Positions 8,824 to 17,146 of a stretch of 64,000 nt of DNA are shown here, piece by piece. Both the position numbers and the translations under genes were made by a program. The notes under the pieces are model-generated. The model saw nothing but the letters and a program-made list of their open reading frames with translations, was not told where the DNA came from and ran no database searches. Origin of the DNA: Pleurocapsa minor HA4230-MV1. GTDB taxonomy: Bacteria > Cyanobacteriota > Cyanobacteriia > Cyanobacteriales > Xenococcaceae. The DNA lies in the NCBI GenBank assembly GCA_019359095.1, contig JAHHHZ010000028.1, forward strand, positions 1 through 64,000. Direction: 5' to 3'. How positions within the stretch are numbered: the stretch's first letter is position 1; each line of letters opens with the position of its first letter.

Positions 8824-9348
8824 ATGATCGAACTCGCGCAAACCTATTTAGGTAATCTGACAGAAGATTCCAGTCTGGCAGCAAAAGTTACCCAGGCTCG
8901 TCAACAAGCATCTTGTCTGGATGTATTTCTCAGTCAGAGCGATCGCCACAAAGGAAGAATTCAGGTGCGATCGACTTCAGGATTCACCGTCGGCATTATT
9001 AAAAGTCGTGACTGGTCAATACGAGCATCAGATGTATTTAAGACTGAAGCCGAACAGTTAGTAGTGATTCATCTACCAGAACAAAAATCGCTGGTGCTAA
9101 GTTTTGAGCTACCTCTAACAGCCTCGGCAACAGAGCTAGTCCGCTTGGGTCATGTTTTGGGCAACCATCACTATCCCATCACCATTGCCAATCAAAAAAT
9201 ATATCTTCAGCCAGGAGCAGATTTACCCGTCGATTTAGCCATTGTGGAGCAAACCATTAAGCAACTGCAAATTCCTGGTTTAACCATTAATTATGAAATG
9301 CGATCGCCCAATTCCTTAGACTTTGCCCCTCAATCCCATCACCATTAA
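8824..9348 (+). CDS. ureE: Urease accessory metallochaperone UreE
   Basis: UreE binds nickel and hands it to UreG. The protein (174 aa) has an N-terminal peptide-binding-like domain and the C-terminal metal-binding domain with LGHVLGNHHYPITI, which holds the conserved His of the family, and ends in SHHH, a short His tail. The ATG at 8824 follows directly after the TnpB element, so its former upstream region (towards ureD) is displaced by about 1.3 kb. Whether transcripts from ureD still reach it is unknown. It could also be read from outward transcription at the element border. Confidence 0.9.
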   Translation: MIELAQTYLGNLTEDSSLAAKVTQARQQASCLDVFLSQSDRHKGRIQVRSTSGFTVGIIKSRDWSIRASDVFKTEAEQLVVIHLPEQKSLVLSFELPLTASATELVRLGHVLGNHHYPITIANQKIYLQPGADLPVDLAIVEQTIKQLQIPGLTINYEMRSPNSLDFAPQSHHH

Positions 9349-9496
9349 AAATTACAGCGAATTTCAGTTACCCATTACCCATTACCCATTACCCATTACT
9401 TCGATAAATTAATGCGTCTACTCAATTGAAAACTGCTGTAAAGCTTCCCTAATCCCCCAATTCCCTACCAACTAAACTATTCAATCTTTAACTTCT
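9349..9496. repeat. ureE-ureF spacer with TTACCCA heptad repeat
   Basis: Four tandem copies of TTACCCA plus a partial copy occupy 9368-9399. Short tandemly repeated repetitive (STRR) heptamers like this are known from cyanobacteria. No gene or terminator is evident in the remainder. Confidence 0.8.
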
Positions 9497-10198
9497 ATGC
9501 TTCTCTCCCCCATTGCCCAGCAGCTTGCTCTAATGCAGCTAGCGGATTCTTTTTTTCCCACTGGTTCTTTTACTCTTTCCCATGGATTAGAAAGCCTAGT
9601 ACAACAGGGAAAAGTTCAGTCCATGGTGGAATTACAGATTTTTTTACAGTTACTGTTGCTTAATAAAATTGGCACAACCGATGTCGTCGCTTTAATTCAT
9701 AGTCATCGCAATATTAATCAGAAAGAAGATATAGCAGCTCTTAGACAGATCGAGCATCAACTATTCGTGCAAACTGCGATCGCCAAGTATCGAGAAACCC
9801 AACGACAGAGTGGCAGGGCTTTGTTGATGGTGGCTAGTGTTACCTGGCAAGACGAACGCTTAGAAATGATTAATCAAGAAGTGTCCCAAGGAAAAATGCA
9901 CTGTCTACATCCTGTTATCTTTGGTGCTGTCTCGGCTATAGCTGGTTTACAAGCGCAAAATGCTGTCCTGGCTTTTTTGCACGGTTTGGTCACTAGTATT
10001 TTAAGTGCAGCGATTCGCTTGAGTGTTTTAGGACACTTGCAGGCACAACAGGTTTTACTCCAGCTATCACCAGTAATGGAGCAGGTATGGCTTACTGCAT
10101 CAGGAATGGATTTGTCGCAGATGTGGTCGAGTACGCCATCGATTGACATGGCTCAAATGCAACATACAGACCTAGAACAACGATTATTTAGTAACTGA
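9497..10198 (+). CDS. ureF: Urease accessory protein UreF
   Basis: UreF forms a complex with UreD and recruits UreG to apo-urease during nickel loading. The protein (233 aa) begins with the family hallmark LQLADSFFPTGSFTLSHGLE-type sequence, here ALMQLADSFFPTGSF, and has the all-helical UreF pattern, with HPVIFGAVSAIAG and a helix rich in small residues SAAIRLSVLGHLQAQQ near the C-terminus. It lies between two heptad repeats, so its linkage to ureE (148 bases) and ureC (178 bases) is loose. Confidence 0.94.
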   Translation: MLLSPIAQQLALMQLADSFFPTGSFTLSHGLESLVQQGKVQSMVELQIFLQLLLLNKIGTTDVVALIHSHRNINQKEDIAALRQIEHQLFVQTAIAKYRETQRQSGRALLMVASVTWQDERLEMINQEVSQGKMHCLHPVIFGAVSAIAGLQAQNAVLAFLHGLVTSILSAAIRLSVLGHLQAQQVLLQLSPVMEQVWLTASGMDLSQMWSSTPSIDMAQMQHTDLEQRLFSN

Positions 10199-10205
10199 CG
10201 TTACG

Positions 10206-10254
10206 TAGGTAATAGGTAATAGGTAATAGGTAATAGGTAATAGGTAGTAGGTAG
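10206..10254. repeat. TAGGTAA heptad repeat, seven copies
   Basis: Seven tandem heptads (five TAGGTAA, two TAGGTAG) fill 10206-10254 in the ureF-ureC spacer. Directly after it, near 10265, lies a copy of the dispersed repeat CGCGAAGCTAGTCCTTTAG. The pairing of heptads with this element is also seen near 2190 and 43200. Confidence 0.85.
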
Positions 10255-10376
10255 GATTAATTCCCCGACGCGAAGCTAGTCCTTTAGGGCAAGTCCCTAT
10301 AAAAAGAGTCTCAAAAGAAAAGATTAACAAATGCGTAACATCAATCAGTTAGTAATTAATTAGGGAAATAAAAGCT

Positions 10377-12089
10377 ATGAGTTATTTTATGGATCGGCGA
10401 GCATATGCCAATACCTTTGGCCCGACAGTAGGCGATCGCGTTCGTTTGGCAGATACGGAATTATTGATTGAAGTTGAACGAGACTACACGACTTATGGCG
10501 ACGAAGTTAAGTTTGGTGGCGGGAAGGTGATTCGCGATGGCATGGGGCAATCTCCCTTATCTCGTCAAGATGGTGCTGTTGATTTGGTTATTACCAACGC
10601 CCTAATCTTGGATTGGTGGGGTGTAGTTAAGGCTGATATTGGCATCAAGGATGGTCGGATTCAGGCGATCGGTAAGGCAGGTAATCCTTATATTCAAGAC
10701 AGTGTTGATATTATCATTGGTGCTGCTACTGAAATTGTGGCAGGAGAAGGACATATTGTGACGGCGGGGGGAATCGATAGTCATATTCACTTTATTTGTC
10801 CCCAGCAGATCTCTACAGCGATCGCCTCTGGCATAACCACGATGATTGGCGGTGGTACTGGCCCAGCGACGGGGACTAACGCAACTACCTGTACCCCTGG
10901 AGCTTGGAATCTCAGGATAATGCTCCTGGCTGCGGATGCTTTTCCGATGAATTTAGGCTTTCTGGGTAAGGGTAATAGCAGTAAGCCAGAGGGTCTCGTA
11001 GAACAGATTAAGGCTGGGGCGATGGGGTTAAAGCTCCATGAAGATTGGGGTACTACTCCCGCAGCGATCGATACTTGCCTGAGCGTTGCTGATGAGTATG
11101 ATGTGCAGGTGGCAATTCACACTGACACCCTTAACGAAGCAGGCTTTGTGGAAAATACCATTGCAGCCTTTAAAGACCGCGTGATTCATACCTACCATAC
11201 AGAAGGTGCAGGGGGAGGACACGCTCCCGACATTATTAAAGTCTGTAGTTTAAGCAATGTTTTACCTTCTTCTACCAATCCCACCAGACCTTTTACAGTC
11301 AACACCCTAGAAGAACATTTAGATATGTTGATGGTTTGCCATCATCTCGATCAAAACATTCCTGAAGATGTGGCGTTTGCGGAATCCCGTATTCGTCAAG
11401 AAACGATCGCCGCTGAAGATATTCTCCACGATCTAGGCGCATTTAGTGCGATCTCCTCAGATTCTCAAGCGATGGGTAGAGTCGGCGAAACGATCATTCG
11501 TACCTGGCAAACTGCCCACAAAATGAAGATCCAGCGAGGTGTTTTATCTTCTCCTACTCCTGAAGTTGCTGATAACTTTCGAGCTAAACGCTATATTGCC
11601 AAATACACGATTAATCCTGCAATTATGCACGGTATCGCCCAACAGGTTGGTTCTTTAGAAGTAGGTAAGCTGGCGGATATTTGCCTGTGGAAACCCGCCA
11701 TGTTTGGAGTTAAGCCAGAAATCGTCATTAAAGGAGGTGCGATCGCTTGGGCGCAGATGGGGGATCCCAATGCGAGTATTCCAACACCTCAACCAGTATA
11801 TATGCGTCCGATGTTTGGTAGTTTTGGTGGTGCTACTGCCTCGACTTCTCTAACTTTTATTTCTCAAGTAGCTTTAGATCTGGGAATCCCCGAACAGTTT
11901 GGTCTGAAAACTTCTGCCGTCGCTGTCAGCAATACTCGACAGCTAAGTAAAGCAGACATGAAATTAAATGATGCTACTCCTGAAATCGAGGTAAATCCCG
12001 AAACCTATGAAGTCAGAGCAGATGGAGAACTACTAACCTGTGAACCCGCCAAAAGTTTACCCATGACCCAGCGTTATTTTCTCTTTTAA
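10377..12089 (+). CDS. ureC: Urease alpha (catalytic) subunit
   Basis: This is the catalytic subunit holding the dinuclear nickel centre. The protein is 570 aa, normal length. All active-site residues are present with the spacing of the family: His136 and His138 (SHIHF), Lys219 to be carbamylated (GLKLHEDWG), His248, His274, catalytic His322 (MVCHHLD) and Asp362 (SSDSQAMGR). This is shifted by two from Klebsiella numbering. The start is ATG after a GGGAAATAAA leader. It is the last gene of the urease cluster. The complete set of subunits and accessory genes predicts an active enzyme. Confidence 0.98.
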   Translation: MSYFMDRRAYANTFGPTVGDRVRLADTELLIEVERDYTTYGDEVKFGGGKVIRDGMGQSPLSRQDGAVDLVITNALILDWWGVVKADIGIKDGRIQAIGKAGNPYIQDSVDIIIGAATEIVAGEGHIVTAGGIDSHIHFICPQQISTAIASGITTMIGGGTGPATGTNATTCTPGAWNLRIMLLAADAFPMNLGFLGKGNSSKPEGLVEQIKAGAMGLKLHEDWGTTPAAIDTCLSVADEYDVQVAIHTDTLNEAGFVENTIAAFKDRVIHTYHTEGAGGGHAPDIIKVCSLSNVLPSSTNPTRPFTVNTLEEHLDMLMVCHHLDQNIPEDVAFAESRIRQETIAAEDILHDLGAFSAISSDSQAMGRVGETIIRTWQTAHKMKIQRGVLSSPTPEVADNFRAKRYIAKYTINPAIMHGIAQQVGSLEVGKLADICLWKPAMFGVKPEIVIKGGAIAWAQMGDPNASIPTPQPVYMRPMFGSFGGATASTSLTFISQVALDLGIPEQFGLKTSAVAVSNTRQLSKADMKLNDATPEIEVNPETYEVRADGELLTCEPAKSLPMTQRYFLF

Positions 12090-12211
12090 CTTTCTGTAAT
12101 ACTATCAATATTTCCTCGCCATTCAGTGACGATTAATGTCACAATCAAAACTCTATAAAAACTAGTTATTCCAGATTTTAATCTTGAAGCAACTTCGCAT
12201 CATTTAAAACT

Positions 12212-13312
12212 ATGCAGCAAATATTTACTATTCTTAGTTTAATTCCTGGTTATTTAATTTTCTTAGCAATTATTTTGGTAATTTTGCCAACAATTATCGC
12301 TATTATGCTGCGTTTCTGTTTATATCGGCATTTAAAGTATTTAGCAGGCAATGCACGAAGATTGCTAGGGGGAGTCAAGCAAGAATCTACACCCAAAATG
12401 ATTACTAGATTAGAGCAAAGATTGGCTGATAGTAACCTTAATCCAGATCGATTAAATACTTCAGCGGTGATTGAAGGAGCTTATAGTCACGAAAAGTTTT
12501 ATTTTCTCGGATTAGCTTTGAACTGTAATTTTATCGATAATTTTTGTCGTATTCTACCCAATTTATTACTTTCATTTGGTTTATTAGGGACATTTTTAGG
12601 TATTACCCTGAACTTGTCTAGTTTGAGTCAAACTGTCACCCAGATTGATATTAATGATGTTAGGAATTTAGTAGCAGAATTAAATCGCCCTTTACAAGGA
12701 ATGGGAGTAGCTTTTACGACAAGTTTAGTGGCGATCGCCTGTAGTTCTCTTTTAACAGTAATCAATTTATTTTGGAATACCAACGTGGTCAAAGCTAGTT
12801 TACTTAGCTATGTTGAAGACTATATTGATAATATTTTCTTACCTAGAATTCAGCCTGTTAGTTCCTTAGAAGAAGCTATTAGTCAATTTAGCCGAGACTT
12901 TGATGGCATGGTGCATAAATTGGGTGATACGATTGAAGAATCCATGACCAAAGCTTTTATTAAAATTCACAAGAGCGCCGAAACTTTTCAAGATGCTGCT
13001 AACGTTTTAGATAATAGCCAATTTCCCGAAAAACTGGCTTCGGCAACCAATAATTTGGCGATCGCGCAAAATCAATTTTCTCAATCTTCTTTAGTATTAC
13101 AAAATTCAACTCAATCTTTTGCACATAGCTTTCTTTCCATGCAAAAGCTGACTAAAAAATTCTTAGAACTAAATCAAAAAGTAAATAATATAGAGCAACA
13201 ATATGAAGCTTTAGTCAACCTCAATCAAGAAAAAAATATGATTGAGCAATCAGGTTTAAAAGAAATTCAGCAAGAGCTATCAAAATTACTAACTCAGATA
13301 AAAAATCAGTAA
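12212..13312 (+). CDS. MotA/TolQ/ExbB-like membrane protein (ZorA-like)
   Basis: The protein (366 aa) has three hydrophobic segments at about 8-33, 113-138 and 166-190, the last two flanking a short loop as in MotA/ExbB-type proton channels (GLLGTFLGITLNL and GMGVAFTTSLVAIACSSLL). A predicted helical, coiled-coil-prone tail of about 170 residues follows. This layout resembles ZorA of the Zorya anti-phage system and related non-flagellar motors. The next gene is a MotB/ZorB-like partner, 51 bases downstream. Cyanobacteria have no flagella, so a flagellar stator role is excluded. The stop codon lies inside a heptad repeat. The biological role is unknown; no ZorC, ZorD or ZorE-like gene is adjacent. 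Confidence 0.75.
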   Translation: MQQIFTILSLIPGYLIFLAIILVILPTIIAIMLRFCLYRHLKYLAGNARRLLGGVKQESTPKMITRLEQRLADSNLNPDRLNTSAVIEGAYSHEKFYFLGLALNCNFIDNFCRILPNLLLSFGLLGTFLGITLNLSSLSQTVTQIDINDVRNLVAELNRPLQGMGVAFTTSLVAIACSSLLTVINLFWNTNVVKASLLSYVEDYIDNIFLPRIQPVSSLEEAISQFSRDFDGMVHKLGDTIEESMTKAFIKIHKSAETFQDAANVLDNSQFPEKLASATNNLAIAQNQFSQSSLVLQNSTQSFAHSFLSMQKLTKKFLELNQKVNNIEQQYEALVNLNQEKNMIEQSGLKEIQQELSKLLTQIKNQ

Positions 13313-13352
13313 TCAGTAATCAGTAATCAGTAATCAGTAATCAGTAATCAGT
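13304..13352. repeat. AATCAGT heptad repeat overlapping a gene end
   Basis: Seven tandem copies of AATCAGT (13304-13352) plus a partial one. The last codons and stop (CAG-TAA) of the MotA/ZorA-like gene are part of the first copies, and the repeat fills the gap to the ATG of its partner gene. Confidence 0.85.
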
Positions 13353-13363
13353 AATCAAATGTT

Positions 13364-14227
13364 ATGTCTAAAAAACGTAAGCCACGTAGCTATGAGGTCG
13401 TAGAAAGTTTAAATGTTTGGCCATCTTTTACCGATTTGATGGCTAATGCCTTCATGATTATTAGTTTATTTTTGTTATTAGCTTTATTTAAATCACTGTT
13501 TTTAAAATATGCCGCAGAAGAAAGCGAGCAAAATTTGAGCGATACAGAAAGACAAGTGCAGTTGTTACAGCGAGAAATAGCTACCCTAGAAAACGAACTA
13601 GGAGATAGTACTGCTGATGTGCGCCAGCTTAATCAAGCCTCCGCTGAGTTGAGACAATTGCTGCTAAGTAGCAATGAACAAAGTCGTAGTCGCGTAGATA
13701 TTTTACAGTCAGAAATAAAACGCTTGAAATCTGCACCTCCCGTAGTGGTAATTCAAGATTCAGGCGGATTTCAATTTGATTCAGGTAGCGCAATTCTGCC
13801 CAATGATTTGAAAAAATATATTACGCTGGATTTAGTCGATCGCATTGAAAAAATTAGTCAACAGCGCAGTCTCTATGTAGTAGAAATTATTGGTCACACG
13901 GATGGTCAGATTAATTTTAGTAATGGTAATTTAGATCAACAATTAGAAGAAGTTGCCCAAGGAACACTTCCCGTAGAAAGCCTCAAAGCTGGTTCTAATG
14001 CAGATTTAGGTTTAATGCGTGCCTTGGAAGTAGTTAAGCAATTACAAACAGTGCAAGAGCAAACAGGCAGACTGGAAGGGGTTCAGTTTCGAGCTTATTC
14101 CGCAGCGCAACTACAGTTACCATCAGGAGACTTTGCTCCTGCCAACCGCAACCCTAATGCTAACCGTCGCCGAATTGAAATTCGTTTTTCTCCTTTAGGA
14201 AAAGCTGAAACAGTCAGCAATGAATAA
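13364..14227 (+). CDS. MotB/OmpA-like membrane protein (ZorB-like)
   Basis: The protein (287 aa) has a short cytoplasmic N-terminus, one membrane helix at about 25-48 starting WPSFTDLMANAFM with Asp24 at the position of the proton-carrying aspartate of MotB/ZorB, a helical linker at about 52-120, and an OmpA/MotB peptidoglycan-binding domain: FQFDSGSAILPND, VVEIIGHTDGQ and NPNANRRRIEIRF. Together with the gene before it, it forms a plausible proton-driven motor anchored to the cell wall. Zorya ZorB has the same layout. A role in envelope maintenance (TolR-like) or defence are both possible. Confidence 0.78.
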   Translation: MSKKRKPRSYEVVESLNVWPSFTDLMANAFMIISLFLLLALFKSLFLKYAAEESEQNLSDTERQVQLLQREIATLENELGDSTADVRQLNQASAELRQLLLSSNEQSRSRVDILQSEIKRLKSAPPVVVIQDSGGFQFDSGSAILPNDLKKYITLDLVDRIEKISQQRSLYVVEIIGHTDGQINFSNGNLDQQLEEVAQGTLPVESLKAGSNADLGLMRALEVVKQLQTVQEQTGRLEGVQFRAYSAAQLQLPSGDFAPANRNPNANRRRIEIRFSPLGKAETVSNE

Positions 14228-14247
14228 TGAACAATGAACAATGAACA
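14227..14247. repeat. ATGAACA heptad repeat
   Basis: Three tandem ATGAACA copies directly after the ZorB-like stop codon. Same class of short repeat as elsewhere in the window. Confidence 0.6.
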
Positions 14248-14340
14248 GATAGTCTATTAACTTTGTCTAAGCTAAGTGAATTTGAATAAAATTCTCAATC
14301 TACAATTGAAGGTAATCCTACACAATCTAAGAGGGCAACA

Positions 14341-14526
14341 ATGAGGGACTTAAATTTGACTGATGACCTGTATTGGACACCTCAAGCTCATGCTAAGTTA
14401 AAAATGATTCCTTTCTTTGCTCGCCCTCAAGCACGGCAAAAAATAGAAGCAATCACCCGTGCAGCAGGATTAGAACAAGTAACAGCCGAAATTGTCGAAC
14501 AGACTAGAGAAAAGTTTGGACAGTAA
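14341..14526 (+). CDS. Small stand-alone PCP-reductase-domain protein
   Basis: This is a 61-aa protein whose core WTPQAHAKLKMIPFFARPQ and following helix match the short domain (PCP_red type) that ends the ChlB subunit of light-independent protochlorophyllide reductase. Stand-alone copies occur in cyanobacteria with unknown role. The ATG at 14341 follows a purine-rich AAGAGGG. It is 113 bases after the ZorB-like gene, so a shared transcript is possible but not required. A hairpin terminator follows at 14698. The domain call is by memory of the ChlB C-terminus. Confidence 0.75.
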   Translation: MRDLNLTDDLYWTPQAHAKLKMIPFFARPQARQKIEAITRAAGLEQVTAEIVEQTREKFGQ

Positions 14527-14697
14527 TTAAAATTTACTTACTCTACCTGTCTCAATCCATTAATTCAAACTTAACAACCTACTAGCACATCAACTTTAAC
14601 TTGTTGGGTTGAAATAATTAAAATCCGTAGGGCGAGGCACACCCCACCCTACTACTTCGTTATAAATTGTTCAATGTTCACTGCTCATTGAAAAGAG

Positions 14698-14728
14698 AAA
14701 TGCCCCCAGCAATGGAAGGCATTTTTTT
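14698..14728 (+). terminator. Rho-independent terminator
   Basis: AAATGCC (14698-14704) pairs with GGCATTT (14718-14724), followed by a T-tract to 14728. It ends plus-strand transcription before the convergent stress-protein gene, and the A-rich left side could serve the opposite strand weakly. Confidence 0.75.
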
Positions 14729-14754
14729 GGGATACTATTAGATGCTATTAAATG

Positions 14755-15603
14755 TTATGAATATTCTTGTCTGGCTAAAAGTACAGGACAAGGCGCTTTA
14801 ATCCGAATATAGTCTGATAAAGAACTACCAAGTAAACGTTCAATATCAGGTAAACTTTTGGCAACCGAAGGGCGACGTTCGGGTGAACCCAAAACTAACA
14901 AGTCGATATTTCTGGCTTCAGCTAGGCTACAGATCTTCTGTGCAGGTCTACCACCTGTTACCAAGCAACGATATTGTAAACCCATCCGTTTAACTTTGGC
15001 GATCGCTGGAGCTAAGATCGGATTACTTTCCATGTCCTCTTGAGATAGATTTAAATTAGGATCTAAATCTGGATTGACCCTAGTAAGAAAGATTTCTGCA
15101 TCTTGATACCCCTGTAATAAAGAGAGGGTAAGGTCTAAAGCATAGTTGGCAGCAGGAGATTTATCAAGTGCCACCATAACCCGCTTGAGTTTTTTGACAT
15201 AGATATCGTCTTTTACCAGCAACATTGAGCGATCGGTCAGTTGAAATACATATTGACTCACAGAGTTACTGAGAATCGACTGTAATTTACCTAATCCCCG
15301 CGAACCCATAATAATTAGATCGGCATCTACTTCTTGCGCCACTTTTAGCACAGTAGTTTTGGGTTCTCCTTCCTCAACTTTGCAACTAGCCTCATCGCAA
15401 TTTATACCTAGCTTGGCGACCAATTCGTCAATTTTTGTTTTAGCATTTTCTTGTGCTGCCGACTCTTCTTGAGTGGTTTTGGGCGAAATCACCTTTAAAA
15501 TTGATACCTGAGCATTCTTAGTGGCGGGAAGCTCCAATAGTATTTTGAGCATATCTTGAGCATTCTCCGCTCCAGAATCAGCATATAGAATTTTGTTAAT
15601 CAT
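14755..15603 (-). CDS. Tandem universal stress protein (UspA family)
   Basis: The protein (282 aa) consists of two Usp domains. Domain 1 (about 1-140) ends in IIMGSRGLGKLQSILSNSVS, a nucleotide-binding G-x2-G-x9-G(S/T)-like loop. Domain 2 (about 143-282) starts KRVMVALDKSPAANYALDL and ends LGSSLSDYIRIKAPCPVLLARQ. Such tandem Usps are cytoplasmic ATP-binding stress or signalling proteins; the substrate or partner is not known. The gene is monocistronic, converging with the gene before it. A variant spacing in domain 2 (SPERRPSVAKSLP) suggests ATP binding is less sure there. Confidence 0.88.
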   Translation of the reverse strand: MINKILYADSGAENAQDMLKILLELPATKNAQVSILKVISPKTTQEESAAQENAKTKIDELVAKLGINCDEASCKVEEGEPKTTVLKVAQEVDADLIIMGSRGLGKLQSILSNSVSQYVFQLTDRSMLLVKDDIYVKKLKRVMVALDKSPAANYALDLTLSLLQGYQDAEIFLTRVNPDLDPNLNLSQEDMESNPILAPAIAKVKRMGLQYRCLVTGGRPAQKICSLAEARNIDLLVLGSPERRPSVAKSLPDIERLLGSSLSDYIRIKAPCPVLLARQEYS

Positions 15604-15782
15604 TTGTAAAATTACATTTTGATTTAATACCCGATGTATCTAGGTTACTGCTAATCATGACCCTCAAGATTATGCAGACTTATAAAACTTAATGACTAAG
15701 ATCGAGTATTGAAATGTTATAAGATTGGCGATCGCTTTTTAGCACAGGCGATCGCTGAATTTAGCGCTTAATCAACTATGAT

Positions 15783-16259
15783 TTAGCGAATTTGGGAAGA
15801 AGCTGCATCAGAAATACCTGGTATTTCAGCATATTTACCCTGCACAGAAAAAATCATACAGAAAAAACAAGCAGCAACACTACCCATAAAAATCGTATTA
15901 CTGAGAGTTTCGCTAATTAAACTTTGAGCGCCAAAAGCAGGAACAAGAACTCCCATAATCAAACTAAATAAAATCTGTAAAATGTTGATTAAAATTGCCT
16001 GCATACCATTAAAACGCAAAAAATAGCTCATGTTGTCATTTCTCACTACTCCTAACCACAAGCCAAAAAAGATAATTAAACTAGCAAAGGGAAGACTGTT
16101 AGTAACGCTATATAGAGCAATGACAGGGGAGAAAAATTGAGCCAACCAGGGAAATTGAGACAAGAGGATAATGCCGAAGGGTAGAGAATAGACTAAGGGA
16201 AATAAATAAATTAAAGCGCCAAAGCTACGGTCTTTAACATCGGTTTCAGGAGTATTCAT
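15783..16259 (-). CDS. Tic20-like membrane protein
   Basis: The protein (158 aa) has four predicted membrane helices and the Tic20/Ycf60 hallmark around YFLRFNGMQAILINILQI. Chloroplast Tic20 is a core part of the inner-envelope import channel; the cyanobacterial homologue has no settled function. The N-terminal DRSFGALIYLFPLVYSLPFG is also typical. It stands alone, with no partner gene beside it. Confidence 0.82.
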   Translation of the reverse strand: MNTPETDVKDRSFGALIYLFPLVYSLPFGIILLSQFPWLAQFFSPVIALYSVTNSLPFASLIIFFGLWLGVVRNDNMSYFLRFNGMQAILINILQILFSLIMGVLVPAFGAQSLISETLSNTIFMGSVAACFFCMIFSVQGKYAEIPGISDAASSQIR

Positions 16260-16333
16260 CTGATATTTTGGGTTAATTAAGTAAATATGGTAAATATTAT
16301 TATCTTAGAGCGACATTGAATATTTAACATCGT

Positions 16334-16355
16334 GATCAAAGTGATTACTTTGATC
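16334..16355. promoter_or_regulatory. Perfect inverted repeat before a small-ORF pair
   Basis: GATCAAAGT (16334-16342) and ACTTTGATC (16347-16355) form a perfect 9-base inverted repeat with a 4-base centre, ending six bases before the ATG of the first small ORF. The position suits an operator or a translation-blocking hairpin. It is seen in the sequence; the role is inferred. Confidence 0.5.
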
Positions 16356-16361
16356 GCGCAA

Positions 16362-16499
16362 ATGGATAAAGAAGAAACACAAGCGATCGCCCAACTAGAA
16401 GAATTACAACAGTCTTATCCTGGGGCTAAGATTAATTTGAATGGAGAACTAACGGTAAATTTTCCTGAAAATGTGAAGATTCCTGTTGAACCGAATTAG
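16362..16499 (+). CDS. Small hypothetical ORF (45 aa)
   Basis: This frame starts MDKEETQAIAQLEELQQ and ends NVKIPVEPN; a GTG at 16332 could extend it by ten codons. The protein is acidic with a helical first half. It is not recognised. Its stop codon is immediately followed by the ATG of the next small ORF, a coupling typical of real two-gene units such as toxin-antitoxin pairs. The inverted repeat just upstream adds weight. It is short enough that chance cannot be ruled out. Confidence 0.42.
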   Translation: MDKEETQAIAQLEELQQSYPGAKINLNGELTVNFPENVKIPVEPN

Positions 16500-16676
16500 A
16501 TGGTTACGGCTAAGTTGTTTGAAAGTAATATTACGTTTAGTTATTGTGATTTGGGTAGGGCGATCGCATATCTTAACGATCAGTTTGCTGTAGATACATT
16601 AGAAATTAAGGTAGTGCAGCCTAGATCGGGCATATCATATCTAGAAACTTTCTGGATAACATTTCACATAGGGTGA
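16500..16676 (+). CDS. Small hypothetical ORF (58 aa)
   Basis: This frame begins MVTAKLFESNITFSYCDLG directly after the preceding stop (TAG-ATG) and ends at a TGA at 16674. The ending SYLETFWITFHIG differs in character from the first part and may be a frame-shifted remnant of a longer protein. It is not recognised. Twenty-one bases later the membrane-anchored CVNH gene begins, so the three could form one transcript. Confidence 0.4.
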   Translation: MVTAKLFESNITFSYCDLGRAIAYLNDQFAVDTLEIKVVQPRSGISYLETFWITFHIG

Positions 16677-16697
16677 ATATGCAGACATGGAGGACTG

Positions 16698-17090
16698 ATG
16701 GGGGACTTCCTTACAGCAATAAAAGATACGCCAATACCTACCATACTTATCTTAGTTGGATTGTTTATCATTGTTTTAGCATTTGTGGTAAAGATTGGAG
16801 GAGTAATTGAAGTTTCATCAGAGCAACGAAGATGGGCTATTCCCGTCGGATTATTTGTGCTAATCATTGGCTTAGTTCTCAACCTCTCTCCTGTAGGCAA
16901 AACCCCGGCAAGCGAGATTCCACCAGGAAGATATACCAACAGTTGTTCAAGCATAGAGGTAAAAAGTGATACCTTATTTGCCGTCTGTAAAAGAAGAGAC
17001 AGCAGTTATAATCCAACACAGTTATCAAGGTTCGAGGATTGTAAAACAACTATTGACAATATCGATGGTGTGCTTGAATGCCAAAAGTAA
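16698..17090 (+). CDS. Membrane protein with a half cyanovirin-N (CVNH) domain
   Basis: The protein is 130 aa. Two hydrophobic segments (about 13-33 and 47-65) are followed by a 54-residue C-terminal part (77-130) that aligns by eye with one repeat of cyanovirin-N: GRYTNSC, then LFAVC, then SYNPTQL, then IDNIDGVL. Cys83 and Cys97 match the CVNH disulphide; Cys115 and Cys128 are extra. CVNH proteins bind high-mannose glycans and normally contain two such repeats; here only one is present, attached to the membrane. The ATG at 16698 is preceded by GGAGG, a good ribosome site. Ligand binding is not shown by the sequence. Confidence 0.7.
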   Translation: MGDFLTAIKDTPIPTILILVGLFIIVLAFVVKIGGVIEVSSEQRRWAIPVGLFVLIIGLVLNLSPVGKTPASEIPPGRYTNSCSSIEVKSDTLFAVCKRRDSSYNPTQLSRFEDCKTTIDNIDGVLECQK

Positions 17091-17146
17091 TATATAAGGG
17101 AATAGAATGGTTTTGACGCTAATAGCGATCGCGATCGCTCTAGTGA

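Noticed and set aside
9368-9399. CRISPR array from repeated units
   Set aside because: The units are 7 bases long without spacers, so this and the similar heptad runs are STRRs. No CRISPR-like repeat-spacer pattern or cas gene was found in the window.
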